64,000 nucleotides of DNA from Notospermus geniculatus (GCA_002633025.1 NMRB01000625.1:121935-185934), one strand, 5' to 3'. Shown: positions 22,685-33,729, counted from the stretch's first letter. A program made the numbers and translations. The notes: generated from the sequence alone by a model not told the origin.

Positions 22685-23808
22685 CTACTGTTCCATGGGG
22701 GCGGTAGTCGGCATATTTGCCCGAGTTCCCACCTTCAGATGAACCTGTTGGCCGTTCACAAATAGTTTGTCCTTAACAAACTTTGCGGTTTGTTTCATCC
22801 TTTTTGCCTCCCTGAGTTGAGGCATGAGCAGTTTACGTTTGTCAGCCCATTCCTTTGGTAACTGCTCCGAAATGCCGTAGCTTTTCCCAGCTAATTTCTT
22901 TGCCGAGAACCGAATTTCCTCCCGAACCTTAAATCGCTCAAATTTGGCAACGATTGGGCGATTTTTTCCTTGTGATTTGTTTCCAATCCTGTGTACTCTT
23001 GCAAACTCAATCTTATGACCATCAATTTCCAATTCCTTAGTTATAAATTCACGCAGGACGTTCTCTGTGTCGTTTTCATTCTCGTGTTCCTTGATACCGT
23101 AGAAGAGGAGGTTGTCACGCATGCTCCTCCATTCAGCATCATCCATCTTTTCCTTTTGCTCATCCTGTCTACGTTTCATCGTTGAGAGTTCATTTGACAG
23201 GTCTTTTACCGTGTTTTTAGGGCCTCATTTTCCTGTTGAACTGCCTGAATAGAGTCGTGGCAAAATTCCACACTTTTCTTCAGATCCTGGACGTCAGAGG
23301 TAAGGCTGTCAAGCAGATCGAGCTTGGAAAGCCGTGTCATTATGGCGTTATGACTTGCTAAAGTCTCTGCGGCACTCTCTGTACATTTGCACGTGCATGA
23401 TGCATTCGCATTGGGCGGCGGCATGGTCACCGCACCGTCAATCACTACGTTCTTTGCACTAATGTTACCGTTCTTCTTTCTCACTTGTGCCTCTAAGTCA
23501 GCCAGAGATATCTTCTGACCTTGGGGAATCGATACATTCACAATTTGGTTGCTTGGTACAGCCATTCCATTATTATTTCTCAAAAGTTTCGATAGAGAAC
23601 CTTTCCTAGGTGTTTCAGATCCCGCCATTTTTCTAGGTGTTCTAGTCAATCTGGTTGGTCCTGCCACCTGTGGTTGGTCCTGCCACCTGTTGTTAACTAA
23701 ATCACCTAAACGTCTGTGAAGACAACACTGTCTTCCTCCACTCCAAAGAGAAAATGTGCCGTTTTCCGGAGAGGGAAAGTAGACGGCCTCGACCTGGGTG
23801 GTCATCAT
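22685..23808 (-). pseudogene. LINE family B ORF1
   Basis: Two minus-strand frames join through one frameshift near 23200. The N-terminal part (23808 to 23206) contains a Cys/His-poor basic region and then a coiled coil (LDLLDSLTSDVQDLKKSV). The C-terminal part (23179 to 22685) carries an RRM-like domain (RDNLLFYGIKEHENEND … RVHRIGNKSQGKNRPIVAKF) of the L1 ORF1p type. Such chaperone-like RNA-binding proteins coat the element RNA. ORF2 begins about 190 bp further on. Confidence 0.75.
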
Positions 23809-23857
23809 ACTACGACATATTACTCACAGATATGACAAATTGCAACTTTTTGCCTCA

Positions 23858-24232
23858 ATAATGAGGAACCCGCAGAACTACGCCACGACGTGGCGCTGTC
23901 AGTGTAAGACCCGGAAGTCCTATTTTCTAACAGTATTTCCATTTACTTCTTGTCCCAAAATAAATCACTTTCTTTGGTTCAATTTTGATTAAATTACACT
24001 GTCCTGTTTCATGTTCAAAGTTCTCCATATATCACTGTTTTGTTTCGTCCGAAATGCCACAGGATGCCAATACTGACGACGTCTTTTGGGGAAATTTCCA
24101 CGGAAAATTGTGTAGAAAATGTACACATGCTTTGACGACGTGACGTCAATAGCGAAAAAAGTGACGTCAGTACGTCATTCGGGTCTTATACTGACAGCGC
24201 CATCTGCAGTCATGCGGGTTCCCCATTGTAGA
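23858..24232. mobile_element. TIR element, about 375 bp
   Basis: ATGAGGAACCCGCAGAAC and GGCGCTGTCAGTGTAAGACCC on the left are matched by complementary GGGTCTTATACTGACAGCGCC and GCGGGTTCCCCAT on the right. The interior is AT-rich with GACGTC motifs. The target duplication is not clear. Confidence 0.65.
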
Positions 24233-24239
24233 GTTATTC

Positions 24240-25100
24240 TCCACAATAAAGGAAATAATGACACAAAAATATGAAAAACAAATGGAAATTTTATTTTTTT
24301 TTAATTATCTGGAAAAATTACAAAAAATAGTGCCAATGGCACTGTGCCCGCTTGGCTTAACAGCATACTAGTAGTTGTACGAATCATCAGCAAGTAAAAA
24401 CATGCCAAATTGCCATATAAAAGTATCATTGGATAACAAGTTGATGAAGATCCATTTTTAGTTTTGGCCCCCTAGTGGCAAAGTCAAGAACCAGATTTCG
24501 CCAAAATTTTGTGTGCGAGTTGCTATTATAAGCCTAGAGGCCAAAAAGATTCGTCAAACAATAAAGGCGCTACAGCGCTAACGACGTACCGCCGTACGGA
24601 CTGACGCACGACAGACCACCACTCAATGACCCCAACCACAGCATAAGCCCTGCTGGGCCTTGCGGCCAAGCGGATCAATACCCCGTGCAAAGTAGCCCAC
24701 TGAGACCGACAAAGTTCCTTTTCCAAGGTCGTATTTGTGTTGATGCCGAACCATCTATTTCTGCTGTAATTCATTGTGATGGCACTGTTTTCAAAGCAGC
24801 GATTGCCAAGTTAGCATAAACACCCTAATGGAATGTTGCAAGGCCAGAAAAGAAAAAAAAGGAATGGAATGGTACCCCGCTGGAAATGCCCCCAAGAAAC
24901 ACAGTGGCTATCCATCAGGTCTACTTCCAATGGACAAGCAGTGTCCTAGTATACGATGTGTCCTTAATATTCCCAGCACGGCCGGTGTCAGAGATCACTC
25001 TCTTATCTATTTTTGATGATTCTAGTGTTCTCAGGGTGTCCCGCAACATTCAGTCAATTACGGATCAGAGCCAATCATAAAAGTCGCCTTTGACATTTGA
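24240..25100. other. Gene-less stretch
   Basis: An A/T-rich segment near 24285-24305 is followed by ordinary sequence. Open frames at 24526-24774 and 24828-25016 show no recognisable domain or splice context and are regarded as chance. Confidence 0.4.
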
Positions 25101-25101
25101 C

Positions 25102-25458
25102 AAGAAGGAGAGCACAGGCCTAAACTAGGCATGAAGAAGGAGAGCGCATGCCTAAACTAGGCACGAAGAAGGAGAGCGCAGGCCTAAACTAGGCATGAAG
25201 AAGGACAGCGCAGGCCTAAACTAGGCACGAAGAAGGAGAGCGCAGGCCTACTAGGCATGAAGAAGGACAGCGCAGGCCTAAACTAGGCACGAAGAAGGAG
25301 AGCGCAGGCCTAAACTAGGCATGAAGACGGAGAGCGCAGGCCTAAACTAGGCACGAAGAAGGAGAGTGCAGGCATGAAGAAGGAGAGCGCAGGCCTAAAC
25401 TAGGCATGAAGAAGGACAGCGCAGGCCTAAACTAGGCATGGCCTAAACTAGGCATGAA
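25102..25458. repeat. 32-bp tandem repeat with alternating variants
   Basis: About eleven units of AAGAAGGAGAGCGCAGGCC followed by TAAACTAGGCAYG. Ends alternate CATG/CACG from unit to unit for at least eight units, which indicates a 64-bp higher-order unit. Unit 5 lacks AAA and unit 9 is truncated. Each unit holds a GCCTA-AAC-TAGGC hairpin. Confidence 0.9.
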
Positions 25459-26211
25459 GCAATCGCACTTTCATTTCTAAACTGTCACACGAGATGATAT
25501 AGTAACGACTTTTTAACTTCTCTAATACATGTACCAACGAATCAGGGCCGTAGGACGGTGGGCAGACAAGTTATTTACATTTCATTTCCACCGAAAACCA
25601 GCAATTTTCAAAACGTTTCTGAGTTTTTCATGCAAAATTTTTCATGAGAATGTCAATTGTGAAACGTGTCACAGTTTTCAGGGGATGTCGTATCCTGCAA
25701 TGCAGAGACCATTAGAGGCAATTCCCTTTATTATTTTACACACATGTCCCGCTATTGTGCTTGGTATTGATCGATTCTGACAAGAGAAACCCCGGCATCC
25801 GTTGATGGCAGCTACCTGTTACCACCGGGCAATATATCAGTTACGCAATATGACCCACCAGATGCAAGGTTTTCACCAACTCAAAATATCACACCAAATA
25901 NATGAGGTCGATCAATGAGAATTGCGTTCCGTGCCAGACCCTCGGTCTAACGACCTCGGAGTATGACCGAGGGGCTGGTTGCGCGAGACTACTGATTTTG
26001 CAGCTTGCTTTCCCAGTCGTTTGTGGAGTGTAGTGCGGCGGCCGGAGCGACACAACGACTGGGTCCCGAGTCTAATGAAGAGGAGCGAGGTAAAAACCTC
26101 TGCAGTGGGATCAGGATGCATCGTGATCATTCCTACTGACGAGGACCTGGTAGGCATCGCCATTTTGTACTGAGGCCTGTGGAAACCGCGCAACAAGAGC
26201 GGAAAACCGCT
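25459..26211. other. Gene-less stretch with contig join and a MULE-like fragment
   Basis: No gene seen. The N is at 25901. The segment 26071-26110 (GAAGAGGAGCGAGGTAAAAA, then CTGCAGTGGGATCAGGATG) matches the right end of the element at 1055-1494. A GACCTCGG…CCGAGG palindromic section lies near 25940-25973. Confidence 0.5.
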
Positions 26212-26216
26212 GTGAG

Positions 26217-26649
26217 CAGTCAGGAACTTTTGCCGCATCGGGAGGTGACCTCCCAATCGAAAAAACTCCCAGTCGGGAGGTAATAACCGAATTGAGTTTT
26301 CGTACACCTCCCAATTGGGATTTCAATGTTCTCTTCCCTTCCCAACGTTCATCAAATATTGGGGAAAATCAACGTCAACTCGGCCAGAAAATTTACTTCA
26401 ATCAGAAATTTTGTTCACACAAACCTTGATCTTTGTTTCACGTTTTCCACTGGTTACGACCATGCGCAAATGCGTGATGTGATGCGCAAATCAGTTCTTA
26501 GATTTTGAACTGCCTGATGGAGACATTCCTCCTGTTCAAGCAACAAAAAATTACAACATAATATCCCGTTTCGGACACAATCTCCCAGTCGGGAGATGCA
26601 AAATCCCAATCGGGAGGTGATCTCCCGATGCGGCAAAAGTTCCTGACTG
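26217..26649. mobile_element. 433-bp TIR element
   Basis: Left end CAGTCAGGAACTTTTGCCGC and right end complementary GCGGCAAAAGTTCCTGACTG. GTGAG directly flanks both sides (26212-26216, 26650-26654). Inside the ends, CGGGAGGT/ACCTCCCG boxes (TCGGGAG, CTCCCGA, CCCAATCGGGAGG) are repeated in both orientations. No transposase frame. Confidence 0.8.
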
Positions 26650-26654
26650 GTGAG

Positions 26655-27298
26655 TGTGAACGAGAGAACACGAACGCGGAGAAAACTTTTTCAACGGCTC
26701 CTGTCGTGTTTCGCGTCCAGTGCCGCCATCATTCCATCTGGGCGATGGCGAGTAAAGTAAATCATCCTTGAGAATTCCTCTCTGCCAGTCTTTTTTCTTC
26801 GACTATATCTGAATGATCCTTTAATGTGCGCAATAACAGGTAATCAGATCATGCTTATAAAGTGTTTGCATACATCCCCATCAAACCAACACTCGATCCT
26901 CAGACCAATCAAGCCACAAATATTTGCCAATCACAATTCCGAAATGAGAAATTAATTCGTATGGAGAAGCGGATGCCATTGATCTGTGATTATCGTGGCA
27001 ACTACACGCGGTTATGTTTTGTTTCAGATTTTTTCCACAAAAAAAACCAGAATCTATCGATACAATGAACTCGCTGTTGGTAACACTGATCGCCGGAGAC
27101 GGTAGAAAGAAAAACGATAAACTCGCTGTTGGTAACACTGATCGCAGGAGACGGAACGAAGAAAGAAAGGACGGCAAGAAAAACATCGTCGAATGCTTCG
27201 CCGCTTCACATGGCATCGAATGAAAATGGGGCGCGTAAAGATAATTTTCGCAGGTGATACACCTAGAAATGAGAAGAATTTGTACTTTTTGATCTGCG
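26655..27298. other. Gene-less stretch with a short tandem duplication
   Basis: AACTCGCTGTTGGTAACACT followed by GATCGC and GGAGACGG occurs at 27068 and again at 27120 (period 52 bp). Nothing else was recognised. Confidence 0.5.
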
Positions 27299-28249
27299 GC
27301 AACTCCAGATCAATCGTAGGACTACAGCGCCGCCCAACGTCTTTCTTGGGTACGACTTGGGATCATCCTGACGACTGCAGTGCCGCAAAACGTCTTTCTC
27401 AACAACTACGGTTCAAGATCACAAGATTTTGATTATACCCAGCTAGCAAGCGAAAGTTGGGCCAACGTTGGCTGAGGGTCGAACGTTGGAGGTTGGATGC
27501 CGACGTTGCACTGACGTCTTTCCAACGTAAAAAATGACCATATGTCATGTGTTCCCTTCTGCATTTTTCGGATAATAATGTCGTCTACTTGTGCACAATT
27601 AAAGAATTAATGGATTTTTTGTGGTTAATTGCATGGAGATTTCTGTGGCACTTGGTTGGCTGGGAACGTTGCTGTAACGTTATGTCAACGTCTGCTAAGA
27701 AATGTATATTTTTCAATTTTAACGTGTTCCATCCTTTGTTAAGTTTCTATTTTGAATTTTTTCCTATCATGCTGATTGGTTTTTCATGTTTGCTAGATAT
27801 CTCTTCAGATTTACTTAAGGTTGTAGGGACGTCGCGTCAACGTTAACCTAACATTACGTACTCGTACCCCCAAAATAGTCATTCTCTTTGTGAACATACG
27901 TATGTGAGATTGAGATCAATTTAGTAGCTTTGTGGACCATGAATTTGTTGTATCTGACAATGCCTGCGACGACTCACTGGACAGGGTGCTGACGTCGCAC
28001 CAACGTATGTGCAACGTCCACGTGACCAGGCCTCTGTATCAAAAAATTCTTCCTACATGGACTTGCATGTTTTGCATTAAAAAATAGGTTTGCATCTGCT
28101 AAAAGTGCCNGGAACTCCAGATCAATCGTAGGACTACAGCGCCGCCCAACGTCTTTCTTGGGTACGACTTGGGATCATCCGGACGACTGCAGTGCCGCAA
28201 AACGTCTTTCTCAACAACTACGGTTCAAGATCACAATATTTTGATTATA
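27299..28249. repeat. Direct repeat flanking an insert and a contig join
   Basis: 27299-27436 recurs at 28112-28249 with a few substitutions; the second copy begins two bases after the N at 28110. The segment between them contains repeated CAACGTTGG/CCAACGT words. The simplest reading is that one contig carries an insertion after 27436 and the next contig is an insertion-free allele that overlaps it. Confidence 0.7.
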
Positions 28250-29637
28250 CTTCGTCTTTATTTGCGAATATGACCGCCCATATCAGATCCCCCAAACTGC
28301 ACTGCTGTTTTTCTGAAAACGGGCGTGATGTAGTGCACAAAAATGCGCGGCACATCCAATCATCGGATCGTTCGACGTGGTGAGACATGGAAGTACCAGA
28401 TTGTTAGGAAAAAACCCACCACCGTGTTCCAGAAAAACGTTGTTGGTCATGCACAGATCATTGTAGGGTCATCCCGAGACAATGGGGAGGTTTCGAAATC
28501 AAACGATAAACCAAAACTTTACGACAACGTTATTTTTCATACTACACATCAACCAGATTTTGTATTGCATTTTCGGTACAAAAATAAAGTTGTCGTTAAC
28601 GTTTACGTTTACCGTTTGATTACGATACCTCCCTTATGGCGCCAAATGTCCAATTAATGAAACCTCTCAGATATAACCTTGGCACACCCAAGCCAGATGT
28701 GTCTTCATCTTCCTCCGTGTTTACAATTCAGGAGAAGTTCATGTTACTCCACAGTGGAACATTCCCCAGTGTCAACACTGTCAGCATGAATCTCATTTCC
28801 GTCACAAGAGGTGTGGGGGAAAGCACACATCATGTCATTTATGATAAATCGTCAACCGAATGGTGAAGGATGTGACGGGTTTATTAATCTAAGGACGCGC
28901 TATAACTTCTATAATCCCGGTGAAAGGAAGCTTTGTCACGTTGCCTCAGAGGAGAGGAGGTCTCCTCACTTTCATCCGCTAATATCATACGGGGAGCACG
29001 TGCGCGTCATTGCAGGAGGACTGTGGCCATTGGACATTTGTTGTCTGCTGTAGTTTTGTACCAGCTGTGACGTTTGTAAGTCAACTTTTCAAAGTAGTTT
29101 CCAATTCAACAGCAATTTCATTGGTCTAGGAGAAGGCATTCGCTAAACTCTCGTACTTCTTTTTTTACTCATTGATGAATCACCCACGGCATATCGTTCC
29201 ATTGGAATAATCATCGACCATCGAGTAGGCCTATAGCTTTATCGAGAACCCATAGCTTCCATTGGACTGAGACGACAAAAGAGGATACTAAAGAGCTTTT
29301 CAACCGGTGAGTGTCTATGAGTTCAGAAATTCACAAGGAGGAAGCAACTGGAAAGACAGAACAAACGGCAAACGAAAACGGAACATAACGGAAGATGCCG
29401 GACTATTCGTTGGAACGTGACGTCAGGAACAAGGGCCTGAATATCTGAACGCAAGAATTTCGACCCTTGGATCAGGCGCCATGTGCAAGGTCAAAAATAG
29501 ATTTTTGGCCTTGGTTATTTTTGGCAAGGCGTAGGCCAAGGTTTTTGCAAGACTTCCTTTCGTTAACTCGTGGCAGAAATGTCATCCGGCGAGTTGATTC
29601 ATTGATAGCCCGTTTCAGGTGGAGTTTCGGAATCAGA
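28250..29637. other. Upstream region of the GPCR gene
   Basis: No gene or strong repeat recognised. It probably contains the promoter and 5' UTR of the receptor at 29638, but I see no dependable TATA element. Open frames at 28343-28866 have no domain content. Confidence 0.4.
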
Positions 29638-30711
29638 ATGCCACCATTTCCGGGGGAGACCGCAGAACAGTTTCAGCTAACGGAGGACATCAACAGAAGG
29701 ACGAGGATAGGTGATGCTGTCTTCATCTCCATCGTGTTAAGCATCGGAATTGTTGGAAATCTTTTGATAATCTTTTCGGTCATAATGACAAAGAAACTGA
29801 GGAATATAACAAATGTGTTTGTGTTTAATGTAGCAATATCGGATTTGTGTTTTGCCGGTATCGTCATGCCGACAATCCTTGGAAATATCATAAAAGAAGG
29901 CAACATTCTTTCGCATGGACCGTGCGTGTTCATCGCTTGCATGTTACTCGTGAGCTGCGGGGTGTCCCTCATCAATTTTGCCATGATTGCATTCAACCGT
30001 TATATCAGCATTTGTCAACACAGTAAATACGGCCGCATTTTTACGCACAGAAATATTGCAACGATGGCTGTCGCGGTGTGGGTCTTCTCCGTCTCATTGG
30101 TAGTCGTCGGGTTAATCCCCGGTGTTGCAACCCATATGTACCACCACAGCCAACTCGTCTGCACATTCAATAACCGCACTAGTCAGGCATACACATTTAT
30201 ATTGGTTTTTGTGGGAATTTTTGGCCCGTCCTTCCTGATCAGCTCGTTTTATTTCGCCATCTTCACGAAGATCAAGACCTCAGGGCAGAAAGTCCGATCG
30301 CATCAAACTGGAGCATTGTCGAGCGCGGCGGCCGCCCGGCAGCAGAGAGAGAACAAAGCACTGATGTGTATGTTTATCGCCTTTCTTCTTTTCGTCATAC
30401 TTTGGTTCCCTTACGGCGTGGTCGTCCTCGTAGACATCTACTCACCCGTCAACCCCCTGGTGTTCAGAATTGTCGCTTGGATGGCGTTCAGTAACTCGAG
30501 TTGTGATTGGGTTGTCTACGGTGTAATGAACAACCATTTTCGACAGGCGTACAAAGATTTATTGACGTGTTCGAAACGAAAAGAGAACGTCGTCAGCGTC
30601 GGTGCGAGTGGGGATGGCGAAAGTCAGTCTTCATGGGCAAGGAGCCGGTCAAATCAGGCTATTTCGGTGGTCAGCACGAGAGTCGGTACAACATCAACAA
30701 GGAACGCATAG
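29638..30711 (+). CDS. Rhodopsin-family GPCR, melatonin-receptor-like, intronless
   Basis: Predicted 357-residue seven-helix plasma-membrane receptor coupling to G proteins. I start at ATG 29638 because the longer open frame upstream begins at TTG and the ATG has A at -3. Visible landmarks are GN (N41, helix 1), SDL (D69, helix 2), C96 paired with C175, and NRY at 120-122 after helix 3 in place of DRY. W148 marks helix 4, P197 helix 5 and WFPYG (256-260) helix 6. DWVVY (290-294) replaces NPxxY in helix 7. NRYxxIC followed by KYG, and NSSC-DWVVYG-xxNxxFRxxYK, are the pattern of melatonin receptors and their invertebrate orphan relatives. The ligand is unknown. The Ser-rich tail (from about 310) could be a phosphorylation site. 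The gene has a single exon and no lesion. Another amine or peptide orphan group is possible. Confidence 0.85.
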   Translation: MPPFPGETAEQFQLTEDINRRTRIGDAVFISIVLSIGIVGNLLIIFSVIMTKKLRNITNVFVFNVAISDLCFAGIVMPTILGNIIKEGNILSHGPCVFIACMLLVSCGVSLINFAMIAFNRYISICQHSKYGRIFTHRNIATMAVAVWVFSVSLVVVGLIPGVATHMYHHSQLVCTFNNRTSQAYTFILVFVGIFGPSFLISSFYFAIFTKIKTSGQKVRSHQTGALSSAAAARQQRENKALMCMFIAFLLFVILWFPYGVVVLVDIYSPVNPLVFRIVAWMAFSNSSCDWVVYGVMNNHFRQAYKDLLTCSKRKENVVSVGASGDGESQSSWARSRSNQAISVVSTRVGTTSTRNA

Positions 30712-31236
30712 TCGATCAGACAAGGACAAGAATGGTTACGTAACCACACGTGACGTCTGATACGCCAGACAATTATCTTGATCGTTTGGCACAGTGTCAA
30801 AATGTGACCCGATCTAGCAAAAGTAGGCGCATGTCGCAACCGTGGAAAGGGTTGACGGCCAGTAGCTGAAATGTACTACATCTCCAGATTTACAATAGTA
30901 GAAGTGGACACAGCAGTGATAATAGTTAGGTAACTGATGACCAGTGATGATAACCTGCGACAAGCGCCGGCATGCTTTTGAGAGCGGGTCCATTTTTCGG
31001 CCTTATACATAGGTTCCCCATTTGTATGTGCTGGTAAAGCCGAACAAATATCTGTCAAATCGGTGTTAATGTACATGACTGTATAACTTGATAATTATTT
31101 GTATGCACATGTATATCCCCATCGGGGCCATTTGTATAATTAGTATAGCCTACAAGTATCTCATGTGTTGTTTTTTCTCTTAAAACATTCATCATCTCTC
31201 AACTGGAGACGTGTTATATGAAAGTTTGGGGACTAA
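30712..31236. other. Gene-less stretch downstream of the GPCR
   Basis: Presumed 3' UTR and intergenic DNA. No strong polyadenylation signal was assigned and no repeat was recognised before the MITE cluster. Confidence 0.4.
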
Positions 31237-31485
31237 AGCCTAGTTTATACTTCGACGCACGACCATCGCCGGCGACCGACGCGCGTTCTTGCGTTCGACG
31301 CCGACCCCGTCGTACGATTTGGTCGGCGTCCGATCGCGAGGCTGTTTATTACTTGAGTCGTTTCATAACGGGTCGCCGTCGCTAAAGTACGCTGGACTAT
31401 GAATCAATTCCGCGAAGTCGGCGTCAAGATTTGATCGGGCGTCGGACGCCGATTGTCTTGCGTCGAAGTATAAACTAGGCTTATA
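31237..31485. mobile_element. CpG-rich MITE, copy 1 of a cluster
   Basis: Begins GCCTAGTTTATACTTCGACG and ends with the complement CGTCGAAGTATAAACTAGGC. The 249-bp body is unusually rich in CG dinucleotides (GACGCCGACC, GTCGGCGTCC, CGATCGCG). No coding sequence. Confidence 0.85.
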
Positions 31486-31552
31486 GCCTAGTTTATACTT
31501 CGACGCAAACCCTTCGGCGTCCGACGCACGACCAAATCTGGAGGCCGACTTT

Positions 31553-31797
31553 AGCCTAGTTTATACTTCGACGCACGACCATCGCCGGCGACCGACGCGC
31601 GTTCTTGCGTTCGACGCCGACCCCGTCGTACGATTTGGTCGGCGCCCGATCGCGAGGCTGTTATTACTGGAGTCGTTTCATAACGGGTCGCCGTCGCTAA
31701 AGTACGTTGGACTATGAATTAATTCCGCGAAGTCGGCGTCCAGATTTGATCGGGCGTCGGACGCCGATGGTCTTGCGTCGAAGTATAAACTAGGCTT
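31553..31797. mobile_element. CpG-rich MITE, copy 2
   Basis: Same ends and body as 31237-31485. It carries AGTACGTTGGACTATG (31701-31716), which is the uninterrupted version of the site occupied at 32389-32419. A partial unit (31490-31552) separates copies 1 and 2. Confidence 0.85.
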
Positions 31798-32220
31798 TTG
31801 CGGAATTGATTCAGAGTCCAGCGTACTTAATACCCCCATCACACTGAAGTCGTTCTCAAAACGTCCTGCCCCGTCCTAAAAATATCGTAAAACGGGCTAG
31901 AACGTGTACCCTTGGCCAAATAATGCTTCGATGTACTGGAGCACCCTTCCCATCCACGAAGTTCGTAAAAAGACTGTAAAACGTTGCCACTACGTCCACT
32001 CCGTTCGCACACAGTTTGAGCCCGTTCGGCAAAATTTTCAAGAACGTACTGAGAACTAGCTCAGTGTGATTGGGGCATTAGCGACGGCGACCTGTTATGA
32101 AATGACTGATGTAATTACAGCTTCGCGATCGGACGCCGACCAAATCGCACGACGGGGTCGGCGTCTCGAACGGAAGATCGCGCGTCGGTCGCCGGCGATG
32201 GTCGTGCGTCGAAGTATCGA
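31798..32220. mobile_element. CpG-rich MITE fragment, split by another MITE
   Basis: The element reads in the opposite orientation to copies 1 and 2. It is interrupted at about 31831-32077 by a second inverted-repeat element with ends TACCCCCATCACACTGA and CAGTGTGATTGGGGCA. TTA or TA lies at both junctions, so the inner element may be Harbinger-like. This is a MITE inside a MITE. Confidence 0.7.
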
Positions 32221-32298
32221 GAAGGACAGACCGGGTGCGATGCAGATGCGAGCAAGCACATTTAGACCTGACCACTGTTAATACCACAGCAGATAAAA

Positions 32299-32780
32299 GC
32301 CTAGTTTATACTTCAACGCAAGACCATCGGCGTCCGACGCCCGATCAAATCTGGACGCCGACTTCGCCGAATTGATTCATAGTCCAACCTTGGAGGAATT
32401 ATACTGTAATTCCTCCAAGGTCCAACGTACTTTAGCGACTGCGACCCGTTATGAAACTACTCACGTAATAACAGCCTCGCGATCGGACGCCGACCAAATC
32501 GTACGACGGGGTCGGCGTCGAACGCAAGAACGCGCGTCGGTCGCCGGCGATGGGATAAAGCCCCGGGATAAAGCCTAGTTTATACTTCGACGCACGACGA
32601 CGCACGATCGTGCGTCGAAGTATAAATTAAGCCTGGTTTATACTTCGACGCAAGACCATCGGCGTCCGACGCACGATCAAAATCTGTACGCCGACATAAG
32701 CCTACTTCATTAGGTCGGCGTCCAGATTTTGATCGCGCGTCGGACGCCGATGGTCTTGCGTCGAAGTATAAACTAGGCTT
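32299..32780. mobile_element. CpG-rich MITE copies 3 and 4 with short derivatives
   Basis: A reversed full-size copy (32299-about 32565) contains the 31-bp insertion at 32389. It is followed by a very short derivative (32576-32628), essentially two TIRs, and another fold-back (32632-32783) with GCGTCCGACGC arms. All share the GTTTATACTTC(G/A)ACGCA end. Confidence 0.75.
32389..32419. mobile_element. 31-bp palindromic mini-element with 7-bp target duplication and known empty site
   Basis: CTTGGAGGAATTATACTG overlaps its complement, ending AATTCCTCCAAG. GTCCAAC flanks both sides exactly (32382-32388 and 32420-32426). The homologous MITE copy at 31706-31712 has a single GTTGGAC (complement of GTCCAAC) and no insert. 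This is the smallest member of the family seen at 4026, 4355 and 9057. Confidence 0.85.
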
Positions 32781-33017
32781 TAGGCTTTATCCGCTGTAGA
32801 CATCAAATGAAATAGAAGTGCCAGGTGAAGCGGGCTGATCGATAGCTGGTTAGAAAGTATTAAGGCCTGATGGCGGAATCACTAGGACAATGGATTACTA
32901 AAATATTGATATTTTTGCTTTTAAAATGCCCGCGAATAGACAGATCCCTACCTTTGAAACGCTCCGCATACTCTTTAGGCTATAACAGAGCGTTTCGAGG
33001 GCAGGGACCAGTCCAGC

Positions 33018-33141
33018 CATCCTGAGAACTTCAGGCGGGGTTCTTAGTGCTCGCTCCCTTCGCGTCACCGCACACAAACCCGTTTGTCTGCGGTGACGAA
33101 GGGAGCGAGCAGTTGTTAGAACCCCTGATATTCTCAGGATG
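33018..33141. mobile_element. Short fold-back element
   Basis: CATCCTGAGAA…TTCTCAGGATG ends enclose a strong hairpin, CTCGCTCCCTTCG(C)GTCACCGC against GCGGTGACGAAGGGAGCGAG, with AAACCCGTTTG at the tip. Confidence 0.75.
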
Positions 33142-33171
33142 ATGATGAGTCCAGCCCGCGATTAGCCTGGT

Positions 33172-33302
33172 GTGGTTTCTTTGGCCTACTGTCAGATGGC
33201 GCGTTGTAGATGTCTGTTCGAGGTATCCGTTTCGCTCACTCGGGTGAGTCAACTCAGTCGCTCCAACACGCCCTCTGACGGTGGCCAATAGAACCAGGCT
33301 AG
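33172..33302. mobile_element. Adjacent fold-back element
   Basis: TTAGCCTGGTGTGG…TTGGCC…GTCAGATGGCGCGTTG on the left is the diverged complement of CAACACGCCCTCTGAC…GGCCAATAGAACCAGGCTAG on the right. Confidence 0.65.
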
Positions 33303-33729
33303 CTGGCGATTATCTACCATCCGGCAATATTTAGAACAGCCAAATCATCATGTTGACGTCACCAAGCCCACACACACATCTAGAAATCCAATTTTGCGAA
33401 AGTTGCGTCCATTCGTCTCTTTCGCCGGCAAAGATCGCTGTGTTCAAAGGTCTCACCCGCTATTTAAAGACAAGGTCGGCATATTTTACTGCTCTCCATG
33501 TATTATGTAGCATATTTCACTCCGGGCTACTGTTTATTTGGTTGTATTGTCGGGAGACAGAGATCGAGTACAACTAGAGGTATACATTGTATAGACCCCT
33601 TGCGGAAGTCCAGAAAACAACATCCTCGCCCCCAGGTCAAAATGTAAACGATACAGTTACTGTCACTGTACGTACAGATACATCGTCTACACTTTGGCCT
33701 GGGGCGAGGGTACTGCCTAGTGTTGTGTT

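Noticed and set aside
25102-25458. Regular 32-bp repeats that could suggest a CRISPR array
   Set aside because: Units are contiguous without unique spacers, and the window is animal nuclear DNA.
28343-28866. Two overlapping plus-strand frames upstream of the GPCR
   Set aside because: No domain, no splice context, and ordinary composition.
29467-29637. 57-residue N-terminal extension of the GPCR
   Set aside because: The longer frame starts at TTG, is Arg/Trp-rich and unlike a receptor N-terminus; ATG 29638 has a good context.
31237-32780. CpG-rich block as a CpG-island promoter
   Set aside because: CpG richness is explained by repeated copies of one MITE; no gene start lies next to it.
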